Origin: Nocardia takedensis NBRC 100417
GTDB taxonomy: Bacteria; Actinomycetota; Actinomycetes; Mycobacteriales; Mycobacteriaceae
Direction: 5' to 3'
DNA length: 64,000 nt
Assembly (NCBI RefSeq): GCF_000308695.1
Contig: NZ_BAGG01000061.1
Location: 124,001-188,000, forward strand
The position numbers and the translations under genes were made by a program. Below are positions 1 to 10,100 of the stretch, piece after piece (position 1 is the first letter of the stretch; the number at the start of each line of letters is the position of its first letter). The notes under the pieces were generated by a model. The model had not been told where the DNA came from, ran no database searches, and was given only the letters and a program-made list of their open reading frames with translations.

Positions 1-1
1 C

Positions 2-892
2 TCGGACCGGACCTTCGACATCGCGGCGGGCGACCGAGTCGGCGTGCCGGGCGTCCTGGACCACACCCATTTCCTCTACGGCGCGCTGCACGCGCTGACC
101 CGCGGCGCGACCGCCGACCTGCGCCCGCTGCCGCAGGCCATGGACGAGCACACCACCCATCTCTACACCGTCCCGACCCTCGCCTGGGACCTCGTGCGGG
201 CGGGCGTCGGGCCGTTCCCCGGGGTGCGCGGCGTGCTGTCCTCGGCGGCGCGCTGGCCCGTGGCGGGACGACGCGCGCTGCGCGAGGTGCTGCCCGCGGC
301 CGACCTCGTCCACTTCTACGGCGCGTCCGAACTCAGCTTCGTCTCCTTCGACCGCGGTGTCGACACCGCCGACGAGCACGCGGCGGGAACGCTGTTCGAC
401 GGCGTCGAGGCGCGGATCAGCGACGGTGTCGTCCACGTGCGCAGCGATATGCTCTTCGCCGGTTACCTCACCGAGGGCGGTCTCACCGGCGGCCCGGTGG
501 ACGGCTGGATGACCGTGGGCGACCGCGGCCGCCTCGACGGCGACCGACTCACCCTGTTCGGTCGCGCGAGCGAGATGCTCATCCGCGGCGGGCTCAACGT
601 CGAACCGGCCGCGGTCGAGACCGCGCTGACCGCCCTGCCCGGCATCGCCGAAGCCGCCTGCGTCGGCCTGCCTGACCCGCGCATGGGGCACGTGCCGGTG
701 GCCGCCGTCGTCCTCGGCGCGAATCCGCCTGCCACGAGCGAGATCTGGGCGCACCTGCGGGCGAGCGTGCCGAGCCCGAGCATGCCCGTGCGACTGCTCG
801 TCCTGTCGAGTCTGCCGCGCACTCCGCGCGGCAAACTCGACACGGCCGAAATGACGAAACTGTTCACGGCCGAAGGAGATTCGAGGCCCTGA
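2..892 (+). CDS. Acyl-CoA synthetase / AMP-dependent ligase, 5'-truncated by the window edge
   Basis: C-terminal two thirds of an ANL-superfamily adenylating enzyme; the open frame runs back through the first base, so the true start lies upstream. Visible family motifs are YGASE (A5-like, adenine binding), the hinge-side GDRGRLDGD (A7/A8 region), GGLNVEPAAVE (A8 loop) and near the end PRGKLD, whose Lys is the usual A10 catalytic lysine for adenylate formation. Such enzymes activate a carboxylic acid with ATP and normally transfer it to CoA. The substrate cannot be told from the sequence; fatty or aryl acid are both possible. It converges on the P450 gene with only three bases between the stop codons. 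Confidence 0.85.
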   Translation, partial: SDRTFDIAAGDRVGVPGVLDHTHFLYGALHALTRGATADLRPLPQAMDEHTTHLYTVPTLAWDLVRAGVGPFPGVRGVLSSAARWPVAGRRALREVLPAADLVHFYGASELSFVSFDRGVDTADEHAAGTLFDGVEARISDGVVHVRSDMLFAGYLTEGGLTGGPVDGWMTVGDRGRLDGDRLTLFGRASEMLIRGGLNVEPAAVETALTALPGIAEAACVGLPDPRMGHVPVAAVVLGANPPATSEIWAHLRASVPSPSMPVRLLVLSSLPRTPRGKLDTAEMTKLFTAEGDSRP

Positions 893-895
893 CCG

Positions 896-2137
896 TCACC
901 GCCCCAGCGGGGTGGTGGGGGTGAACACCACCGGCAGCGCCGTGAGCGCCCGGTGGAACGGGCCCGGCCGCCACTGCGGCGGACCGTCGCCGCGGTCGAT
1001 CCGCATCTCGGGCAGCACGTCGAGCAGTTGGTCGATCGCCGACTGCGCGATCAGATAGGACAGCGACTGCGCCGGGCAGGCGTGCGGGCCGACGCCCCAG
1101 GCCAGATGGGAGCGGTTGCCGGTCAGATCACCCGTCCGGATCGCCGGATCGTTGTTGCAGGCCGCCATGCTGATGACCACCGGTTGGTGGGCGGGCAACC
1201 ACACGTCGTCGATGAGGATCGGCTGTTTCGGGTAGGTGATCAGCAGATTCGCCAGCGGCGGGTCGTTGAACAGCACCTCGTCCAACGCGTCGCGCGAGGA
1301 CAGATTGCCCGCCACGACGCTGCCGCCGAAGCGGTCGTCGGTGAGGATGAGTTGCAGCGTGTTGACGATCAGGTTGAGTTGGAACTCGATCCCGGTGCCG
1401 TAGACCTGCGAGACGTGATGGGACACCTCGACGTCGTCGAGGGGGTGCTCGAGCAGCACCGAGGTCAGGTCCGCGCCCGGTTCCAGCTTCTTCAGCGACA
1501 CCAACCGCATCAGGGCCTCGCCGAGCATCCGGTTGCCAGCCTCCGCGTCGACGCCCTCGAGCAGCGCGGCGGTGCCCGCGGCGACCTGCTGGCCGATCTC
1601 CGGCGGGCAGCCCAGAATGTGGTTGACGGCGGCGAAGGACAGCGGGAACACGTACTGGCTGATCAGCTCGGCGTGACCGTCGCCGCAGAAGGAGTTGACC
1701 AGTCCGAGGGCGATCTCCTCGACCGCGTGCCGCGTGCCGAACAGGTCGACCTGGCGGATGCCCGCCGTGATGGCCTGGCGGTAGCGAGCGAAATCCAGTC
1801 CGGTGCTGCGGCTGGCCATGGGCCGCCACTCCAGCAGCGGCAGGATGGGACAGTCGGCGGGCACGTCGCGCTGCCAGGTGCGCGGGTCGGCCGGGAAATG
1901 CTCGGGATCATTGAGGATGCGCACGGCCGTGCGGTAGGCGACGACCAGGGTGGCGGGCACCTCCGGCGCGAGTTCGACCGGCGCCAACGAGCCGAAGCGC
2001 TCGCGCATCATGCGGTAGTGGGCGTGCGGGTCGGCGGCGAATTCCGGCGAGTGCAGGGACACCCGCGGGCCGGCGGAGGAGACGGGGGAGCCGTGGACGA
2101 CCGGGCATGCCCGGTCCACGGCAGGTGGTGTGCTCAA
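896..2137 (-). CDS. Atypical cytochrome P450 lacking the ExxR arginine (CYP157/CvnE-like)
   Basis: 413 aa from a TTG start at 2137. That start is chosen because GGGAG lies six bases upstream and the protein then begins STPPAVDRACPVV, as in CvnE-type P450s; the open frame continues upstream without P450 similarity. The heme loop WGVGPHACPAQ carries the proximal Cys at residue 354. In the K-helix the expected ExxR reads EVLF (E287, F290), so the near-invariant Arg is missing, a trait described for the CYP157 family. The I-helix GTGIEFQ also lacks the usual acid-Thr pair. It may bind heme but perform unusual or no monooxygenation. The typical conservon partners (CvnA-D) are not visible here. Confidence 0.85.
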   Translation of the reverse strand: MSTPPAVDRACPVVHGSPVSSAGPRVSLHSPEFAADPHAHYRMMRERFGSLAPVELAPEVPATLVVAYRTAVRILNDPEHFPADPRTWQRDVPADCPILPLLEWRPMASRSTGLDFARYRQAITAGIRQVDLFGTRHAVEEIALGLVNSFCGDGHAELISQYVFPLSFAAVNHILGCPPEIGQQVAAGTAALLEGVDAEAGNRMLGEALMRLVSLKKLEPGADLTSVLLEHPLDDVEVSHHVSQVYGTGIEFQLNLIVNTLQLILTDDRFGGSVVAGNLSSRDALDEVLFNDPPLANLLITYPKQPILIDDVWLPAHQPVVISMAACNNDPAIRTGDLTGNRSHLAWGVGPHACPAQSLSYLIAQSAIDQLLDVLPEMRIDRGDGPPQWRPGPFHRALTALPVVFTPTTPLGR

Positions 2138-2297
2138 GCAGAACTCCCAAAAGTATTCCTGCACTGCGGATTCGAGAAGAGTGACGCTGGGCCGAACGGC
2201 GAACGCGGAGCCGGATCGGCCTCCGTCGAGCAGCGACCATGCTACGCCCTCGGCGCGCAACCGGGAGGTCGGGTGAAAAAGGGCTGGATGGACTGTT

Positions 2298-2333
2298 TCT
2301 CGCGTGCCGCGGCACACCGCGCGACACGCGAGA
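2298..2333 (-). terminator. Hairpin after the kinase-like gene
   Basis: Nine-base perfect outer arms (2298-2306 and 2325-2333) enclose a second CGCGG/CCGCG stem. It lies seven bases past the stop codon of the minus-strand kinase-like gene and upstream of the P450 start. There is no U-tract, as is common in actinobacteria. Function is inferred from position. Confidence 0.45.
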
Positions 2334-2339
2334 ATCGAC

Positions 2340-3512
2340 TCAGACGCCGAGCGCGCCCAGCGAGTCGTGATCGTCGATGGCGGTGGTGATCCGCTCGAGC
2401 AGGGTCAGGCAGGTCTCGGTGCTCTGCATCCGCGGCTGATAGGCGGCCCGCCCGATGGTGAAAGCCCAAGCGGCATAGGCGAACATCGACTGTTGCCGGT
2501 AGGCCGTCCACGCCTCGTCGAAGGTGGGAGCGCCCCCGTCCACGGCGCCCAGTTCGTCCAGGTAGGCGCGCAGCAGATCGGCGTCCCAGGCGCGTCGGTC
2601 CTCCGGGGCGCACCCCGAGTTCACCGTGTAGGCGAAGTCGTGGGCCCACCCGCCGCGCATCACCACCTGCCAGTCCACGTAGCCCATCCGGCCCGCGTCG
2701 GTTACGTAGGTCTGCCCGATGTGCGGATCGCCGTGCAGCAGGGTCAGCGGCATCTCCTCGGTCGCCAGGTCGATCGCCTTGGCCACCCCCGCCCACAATC
2801 GCTCGGCGCGCCCGTGCAGCGACTCGGGCACCACCGACTCCGCGCGGCGCAGACCCACCTCGCACCGCTTCTTCATATCGATCGCGCCCAGATACGCCTG
2901 CAACGCCTCGACGGTCGTCTTGAGTCCTTCGATGCGCTGCCCGCCCCAGAACGTGCGGTGCAGGCGCGCCAGATTGCGGACCAGATCCTCCATCTGCTCG
3001 CGCTCGATCCGCGCGCTCGGCTCGCTGAACCGCGCACCCCGGGTCGCGGCGACGTCCTCCATCAACGCGATCGAACGCCACGACCCCGGATCGGCCGCGC
3101 CCCAGTAGCCGATCGGGGCCTCCATATCGATCAGCGGACGGAAGTCGCGGAAGAACCTGGTCTCGCCGTCGATCATCTTGCCGCCGCCCAACAGGATCCG
3201 CTGCGAGAGCGCGGTCGTGGTCTTGGCGAACAAGCGCGTCGGCAACCCGGCCTCGACGCCCGCGTCGTTGTAGTCCACCCGGATCGCCAGTCGCGTGGAG
3301 GTGCCACTGCTGCCGTCGGAGGTCTCGAAACCGAGTGCCTCGGCCCCCGGGGTGTCACGGCACAGCACCGCCGTCAACCATTCCGGTGTGATGGTCTGCG
3401 CCGAGACCGGCACGTCCTCGATGCTCCGCGCCCGCGGCCTGCCGATCTTCTCCCCCAGGATGTGCGCCCCCACCGTGGCCGACCGTCCCAGCAACCATAG
3501 CTTGTGGTTCAT
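2340..3512 (-). CDS. Phosphotransferase (aminoglycoside/ecdysteroid-kinase-like fold)
   Basis: 390 aa. The C-lobe has the small-molecule kinase signature LLHGDPHIGQ (H260, G261, D262 as the catalytic loop) followed by GYVDWQ with D280 as the Mg-binding Asp. The N-lobe shows a candidate ATP lysine in LFAKTTT (K97) and E117. This is the APH/CHK kinase-like clan, whose members phosphorylate hydroxyls on antibiotics, choline, sugars or other small molecules; the substrate is unknown. The ATG at 3512 is chosen as the first codon of family-like sequence; its ribosome site is weak, and the frame extends upstream as low-complexity shadow. It is transcribed divergently from the WXG100-like gene (220-bp gap). 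Confidence 0.75.
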   Translation of the reverse strand: MNHKLWLLGRSATVGAHILGEKIGRPRARSIEDVPVSAQTITPEWLTAVLCRDTPGAEALGFETSDGSSGTSTRLAIRVDYNDAGVEAGLPTRLFAKTTTALSQRILLGGGKMIDGETRFFRDFRPLIDMEAPIGYWGAADPGSWRSIALMEDVAATRGARFSEPSARIEREQMEDLVRNLARLHRTFWGGQRIEGLKTTVEALQAYLGAIDMKKRCEVGLRRAESVVPESLHGRAERLWAGVAKAIDLATEEMPLTLLHGDPHIGQTYVTDAGRMGYVDWQVVMRGGWAHDFAYTVNSGCAPEDRRAWDADLLRAYLDELGAVDGGAPTFDEAWTAYRQQSMFAYAAWAFTIGRAAYQPRMQSTETCLTLLERITTAIDDHDSLGALGV

Positions 3513-3732
3513 CCGCAGCACGGTACCCGCCGAAGATCTTGGACGGCACCGGCTTTGCTCACCCGATGCGCCGGGTGCGACCGTGGTACGGTGCGATGAT
3601 CGGAGACGGAGCACCTTCCGTTCATTCCGAGGCCACCTGGCGGCAGAATGGCGGTCGATCGGTCGACACTTCGTCCGAGTGTGCTGGTCGGAGCAGTGAT
3701 TCGGCCCGTCGCAGCACAGGAGGAGTGTCGTC

Positions 3733-4056
3733 ATGTCGGAGCGCGTCGAACTCGATCCCGATCGGCTGCGCACGGCCGCGCGGAAGACCGCGCACGTGCG
3801 CGACCGGATAGACGGCGTGATGTCGACGCTGCGCGGTTCGCTGGCCGGCCGCGGCGCGCCCTGGGGCGGTGACACCATCGGCACGCAGTTCTTCAACGGC
3901 CCCAACGGCGGTGACGGCTACGAGGCGTCGGTGACCAACCTGAACCTCAGCACGTCCAACATCGCCACGACCTTCGGCAACTTCTCCAACAACCAGTACA
4001 CCACCGCCGGTTACCTGGAGAACCAGGACGAACACAACGCCGACGGGTTCAACTGA
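3733..4056 (+). CDS. Small WXG100-like protein, first gene of the giant-toxin unit
   Basis: 107 aa with an AGGAGG site ahead of the ATG. A helical N-half is followed by a WGG turn (W44) in APWGGDTIGTQF, the hallmark position of WXG100/ESX-type helical hairpins; the C-half is rich in Asn, Ser and Thr. No signal peptide is visible and no exact YxxxD/E tail motif was found. The gene ends 64 bases before the giant gene, so both are probably co-transcribed. By analogy with small partners encoded beside large type VII effectors it may heterodimerise with the giant protein's N-terminus and guide export. That role is inference; the family resemblance is from the sequence. Confidence 0.7.
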   Translation: MSERVELDPDRLRTAARKTAHVRDRIDGVMSTLRGSLAGRGAPWGGDTIGTQFFNGPNGGDGYEASVTNLNLSTSNIATTFGNFSNNQYTTAGYLENQDEHNADGFN

Positions 4057-4120
4057 ACCGGGTATGAGGCAGCGAGGATCGTCGTCACCGCGGCCGTGCG
4101 GCGCTCCGAGGTAGCCGCGC

Positions 4121-7100
4121 ATGGCTGAGTTACCCGGGTATCTGCTCTGGCTGGAATGGGTGGCGGGCTCCGACTGGCCCGAAGGCGATCCCGACGGCAT
4201 GTGGGGCGTGGCCGAGGACTGGCACACCGCCGCCGCCGGATTGCGCGAGATCCTCGCCGACATCGACGCCGCCAAGATCGCCTCGCTGGCCGCCTATTCC
4301 GACGGCGTGGGCTCCGAGGAGACCGCCAAGCTGTTCGACGAACTGCGCTCCGGTGACCAATCCCTGGCCAAACTCGCCGAAGTCTTCGACAGCGTCGCCG
4401 ACGGCGCGCACAGTGTCGGCACCGAGATCGAGTACGCGCAATTGATGATGATCACGTCGCTGGCGCTGCTGGCGGCCGAGATCGCCGCGGTGTGGCTGTT
4501 CCCGCCCACCGCTCCCGCCGCGACCGCCGCCGCGATCGGCTTCACCCGGATCGGCATCCGAATCCTGGCCCAGCGCTTGATGAACAAGATCATCCAGTGG
4601 ATCGCCAAGTTCCTGGGACAGAAGATCGCGACGTTCATCGTCCGTCACCTCGCCATCGACACGCTCATCGGCACGATGCAGGACTACGGCATCCAGCAGT
4701 ACCAGGTGGCGGCGGGCAACCGCGACAACGTCAACTGGGAGCAGATCGCCGTGACCGCCGTCAGTTCGGCGGCGGGCGCGGGCGCGGCGAGTCCGTTCGG
4801 CGACTGGCTCGGCAACAAACTCGGCCACGAGATGAGTCCGTGGCTGCGCGGCACGATCACCGGCGGGTCCGCCGGACTGGTCGGCGCGGGCGCGGGATTC
4901 GGCGGCAGCGTGGCCACCCAGTTCGGTTTCGACTGGGCCACCGACGGCTGGGACGCCGCCGTCGAGAACGCCAAGAACACCGATTTCGATTGGCGCATGC
5001 TGACCGCGGGCGTGTCCAACGGCGCGCTGTCCGGCTACAACCGGTCGGTCGCCGACTCGTTCTACCGCTCCCGGCATCCGGACCTGTTCCCCGCACCCGA
5101 AATCGACGACCCCCGAATCGGATTGCGACCACCGGGATTCGAGCCCGGTCAGGGTCCGCTGGGAGCCGATCCGCTCTCGGACGGATCGCTGGGCGGCGGG
5201 CGCGACGGCGACGGTCCGCTGCTCGATCTCGGACCCGAGGGGGATCCCGCTCCGGGCGTCGGACCGGCGTCCGCCGACCCGGGGTCGGGCGAGTCCGGGC
5301 CGCGCGCGGGCATCCCCGGCGAGAGCGACACCGCTACACGGGTGTCGGACGAGCCCGCCGGACTGGCGGGGCCGCGCCAGGATCACGTCGGGGCCGGCGA
5401 ACCGCTCGACGCCGGCACGCAGCAGGAGGCCGCCGGGTCGCCGCGAGACGGGGGAGACGCCCAGCACGGGGGTTCGAAGCACGAGGAGGCGGGTCCGCAA
5501 CAGGACGGCGCGGGAACCACCCGGGACGGCGAGAGTTCCGAGTCGTCCGAGGACGGAACGCAACCGCGCGCCGACCAACCCGAGGGCGGTGCGGACGGGC
5601 AGAGCGAGACCCGGCCCGCGCGAGAGAGTCACACCGACCCGGATACGTCGGCGGACCGGCCCGACGGTGCGCAGAACGCGGAATCCGACACCCACGCCCG
5701 ACCGGACGAGGCGAAGGAGTCGAACACCGCTGCCGCACAGCGGGATTCGCAAGCGGGGGACACCGCGACGCGTCCCGTCGAGGGCGACACCCGGGCGGGC
5801 GACTCCACTGGGCGCGTCGACTCGCACTCGGAACCGACGGCCGGTGCGCCCGCCGCCGCGCCCCATACCGGCGCGACGCCTGGCGGAGGTCCCCAGGCAT
5901 CCTCCGGGTCGACCACCACGCACGCGGCAACGCCGGCCCAGGGCGGCGACACACGCACGGCCGCGCCGACCGGGGCGAGCGAACAACGTCCGCAGACCGG
6001 TCAGCCCACCGATTCGCGTCGACTCACACTGCCGCAGAACGAATCCCGCGCGGGAATCGCGGATCGACCGGCGGGCGCGCCCCCGCGTGGCGGGGCACTG
6101 CGGGCGGGTCTGGCCGACTCGGCGGCCACGCGATTGCCCGTGACAGACGGCTCCCAGGCCCAGACCCGCCCCGAACAGGGGGCGCAGCACCGGGATTCGG
6201 ACAGCGCCCGATCCCGCGACACCAACGCCGCGCGTCCCCGTGACACCGACGCCGTTCGTCCCCGTGACACCGATACCGGGCAGCCGCGCGACACCGCCCG
6301 TCCCCGGGGTGCCGACACCGCGCAACCGCGCGACAACGCTGCGGAACAACGCCGCGAATCCGACTCCTCGCGAACGGAATCCGAGGCGCAGGTGGATGCG
6401 TTGCTCGCAGTCCCGCCACCGCCGCCGGTGGACGCCGCATCGCACCCGAACCACCGCGCCGGTCCCAGGACCGACGTGACCCGCCCGGACACCGACGCTC
6501 CCCGCGCGGACGAGACGACGCGCACCCGCGAGGACCCACCGCGCGTCGACCCCGCCAACCGGGGCGAATGCGCCCCGATGGCCCTCGACCAGATCAGCCG
6601 CGACACCAACAGTCCCGTCATCCGGGTGCCGGACCCGGTCGGCCCGGTCGGCATGTCGCGTTCGGAGGTCGAAGCCGCCGCGGGCGCGCCCCTGCGCGAC
6701 TACACCGCACGACCGGGCGAACCCCGTCACCAACCCATCGCCGACGCCCTGCTCGCGCGCGGCGAAGTAGGCGCGTCCGCGCTCGTGGTCGACGAATACG
6801 CCGGTCCGGCGGGCGAATACGGTGTCGGCGCGCACGCCTACGTCTTCACCGTCCGCGCTCATCCCGACGGCGGCCGGTACGTGGAGGTCTCCGATCCGAG
6901 CGTCGGCGTCATCGAAGGTTTCCCGCCGAGCGTTCCGCGCGAACTCAACCGGGTCTCCGCCGTCCTCTACGACAGCGCGGGCATCCCGTTCCGTCCCGAG
7001 ACCACCGGTCCGCGTTCCCTGCTCGACGGCCACAACGTCGGCGACGCCGAGGAACCCGGCACGCGACCGGACCCGGCGGACGCCGATCCCGCCGCGGACA

Positions 7101-10100
7101 CGGCGCCGATCAGGGACGAATGGTCCGATCTCACACCGGCCGAGGTCGGCCGGGAACTGGCCGACCGGACCGGGTTGGAGACCTTCGGCTTCGACCTGCC
7201 CGGCATCGACCCCGACGCCGCCCGCGAATACGCGCGCGCCGTGGTCGACATGCGCCGCGCCTTCCCCGGCGTCGACCTGCGCCGAGTGGGCATCGGCGAT
7301 CTGAACGGCACCGTCGCGGGCCGCGCGTACTCCGAGATCGACCCGGCCACCGGACGCCTGCGCACCGACAGGATCGTGCTCAGCACCCGCGACATGTCCG
7401 ATCCGGCGAACTTCCGCGAACGCCTCGCCGCGAACGTCGAGCGCGGCAATTTCGGCGAATTCGTCCTGGACCGCCCGATCCACAGCCTGTTCGTGCACGA
7501 GTACGGCCACGCGATCGACGCCACCGGCCAGCACGACGCGCGCTACGACCCCGACGGCGACCTGCTCCAGCACTATATGTCCACCGACCCGGCGGGCACC
7601 GTCGACGGCTACCGGGACTGGGTCCGTCAACTCGGCAACTACAGCTTCGACGGCAACGGCCACCTGCGCCCCAACGAAGCGCTCGCCGAAGCCTTCCGCG
7701 AGGTCTACCTGCGCGGTCCCGACGCCAGTCCGCCCGCGCGCCTGCTCAACGATCTGCTGCTCGACGCCGCGCGCAACCAGACCGGCGACCCGTCCGGATG
7801 GCCGGTGCATCCGTCGCCCGACGCGCACGCGGCCCCCGACCGATCGCCCGCGGAAACGGTTCGCCCGACTCGCGATCCGGTCGCGTCCGACGGTTCGTCC
7901 ACGCGTAGGGACGGCACGGACTCCGACCCGGCGCGAAACGACGACAGCGATGTTCCCGCGGACCCGCCCGCCGACGGCGTTCAGGATCATTCGGGCCCCC
8001 CGGTGGACGGTTGGTCGCAGATGGACGCCGCGGAGATCCAGCACACCTTGGAGCAGCGGCACGGCCTCGAGGTGGTCGGGTTCGACAATCCGCGTGTCGA
8101 CGTCGACGCGCTGCGTGAGTTCGCCCGGGCCATCGACGAACGGCTGAACCGGTTCCCGCAGATCCATCTCGACAGCGTGCGCGTCGAACCGATGGCGGAC
8201 GGGAGGTTCGCGCGGGCGATCTCGCATCGCAGTTCGACGGACGGCAGGCCCGCCTACACCGAGTCGATCACCCTCAACGAGCGGTTGGCGACCGATCCGG
8301 CGCTGCTGCGGCGCTCGATCGCGTTGAACATCGAGGACGGGCATTTCGCGCCGCACTACGCCGACCGTCCGGTCTACAACCTGATCGTGCACGAGGTCGG
8401 ACACGCCCTGGACACCTCGGGTTCCGCGTTGACCCGGTTCCGGGTCGAAGCGGATCTGCTCCGCTACTACACGCGGACCCACGACGACCCCACCCCGGAC
8501 GGCTATCACGCGTGGCTCGAGCAATTGCCGGGCCTGTGTTTCGACGCGCGCGGCGCGCTGAATCCGATCGAGGCGCTGCCGGAGGGTTTCGCCGACGTCG
8601 AACGCAACGGCGAGAACGCCTCGCCCCCGTCGAAGGTGCTCAACGCCGCACTGCTGGACGCCGTCCAGCGCTACGGCACACCGCGCCCGGACCTGTCGGA
8701 CTCGCCGCGCACCGATCGCGACGATATGGCGCTCGATCCGCCAGGCCCGCCGCGCACGGACGACGAGGGCGCCGCGCCGGATCGGCCCGCGCCGCGCACC
8801 GACGGCGTGGCGCTCGACCCATCGACCGCGCCGCGCACGGAAAGCGACAGCACTGCGCTGGACCGACCGGACGCGCCGCGCACCGATCACGATGACATGG
8901 CGTTGGATCCGCCGGATGAACCGCGCACCGAGGCGGACTCCGGTGGCGGCGGGGAGGAACCGCCGCGTCGTCCGCCGTCGCCCGCCCCGGACGAGGAGCC
9001 TCCGCGACTGCCGGGCGAACGCTCGGAGTGGTTCCACCGCATGCAGATCGACCAGGCGGACTGGGAAGCGCGGATGGCGGCCGAGCACGCGCGGTGGCTG
9101 CGCGCCGAGGCCGACCGTCCGCTGCCGGAACATCCGCTGCCGGGTGACGAATTGCGACGGTTCACCGCTCGCGTGCGCGCCGACAACGCCGAGATGGACG
9201 CGCGCCTGGCAGCCGATCGCGCGCAGTGGCTGCGCGAGTTGGCCGGGCAACCCACGACGGCTCCGCGCCCTGAAATCGATCCCGCGCCTGCGGAATCCAC
9301 CGACAGCGTGCGCCCCGACGGTCCCGACGAGTGGTTCGAGCGGATGCGCTTGGAGCAGGCGGAGTGGGAAGCACGGATGGACGCTGAACGCGCCGCCTGG
9401 CTGCGCGGCCTGTCCGATCAGGACCCCGACGATTTCCCCGCTCGCATCCGCGCCGAACTCGCCGAGTGGGAGGCTCGCATCGGCGCGGAGCGCGTGCAGT
9501 GGCTGCGGCAGATCTCCGGCCTCTCCGAGACCACCCCGCCCCGTACGGACGGCGACGACCCGACCGCGGTGTCGGACGGACCGCCCCTGGGTACCGACGG
9601 CGGCGACCCACCCACCGTGCCGGACCGCCGGCCTGTCGCCGCGGACGACACCACCACGGCGCCGAACCGCCCGATCCTCGACACCACCCAACCCTCCGAG
9701 ACCGAAACTGGCGAGACCACAGACGATTCCGGCCGAAACACGCCCGATCGTCGCGCGACTCCGACGCCGGAGTCGACCCCGCGTTCGCGCGTCACCCCGG
9801 ACCCCACCACCCGCCCGTTCGCGGAGCCGGAAACCCCGACGGTCACCGACCCGGCGCTGCGTGGATTCACCCACCCGCGCCCGGGCGAACTGGTCCCAAC
9901 CGGCCCGCGCTCGGTGACCGACCCGGGCGGCGGCCCACCGCTCGATCCCGACGCGCCCACCGATCCTGACGCGAGCACCGATCCCGACGCGCCGACCGAG
10001 GGGAGCACCCACCCCGCGGACCCCGAGGCGGCGACCCGTCCGGACCCGATGGCCGACATCGAGACGTTCCTGACCCGCCACGCCGAGAACGCGACTCCCG

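Noticed and set aside
2242..3081. Alternative reading frames over the kinase-like and P450 genes
   Set aside because: Arg/Gly-rich translations without motifs, whereas the chosen frames hold HGD...VDW and the P450 heme loop.
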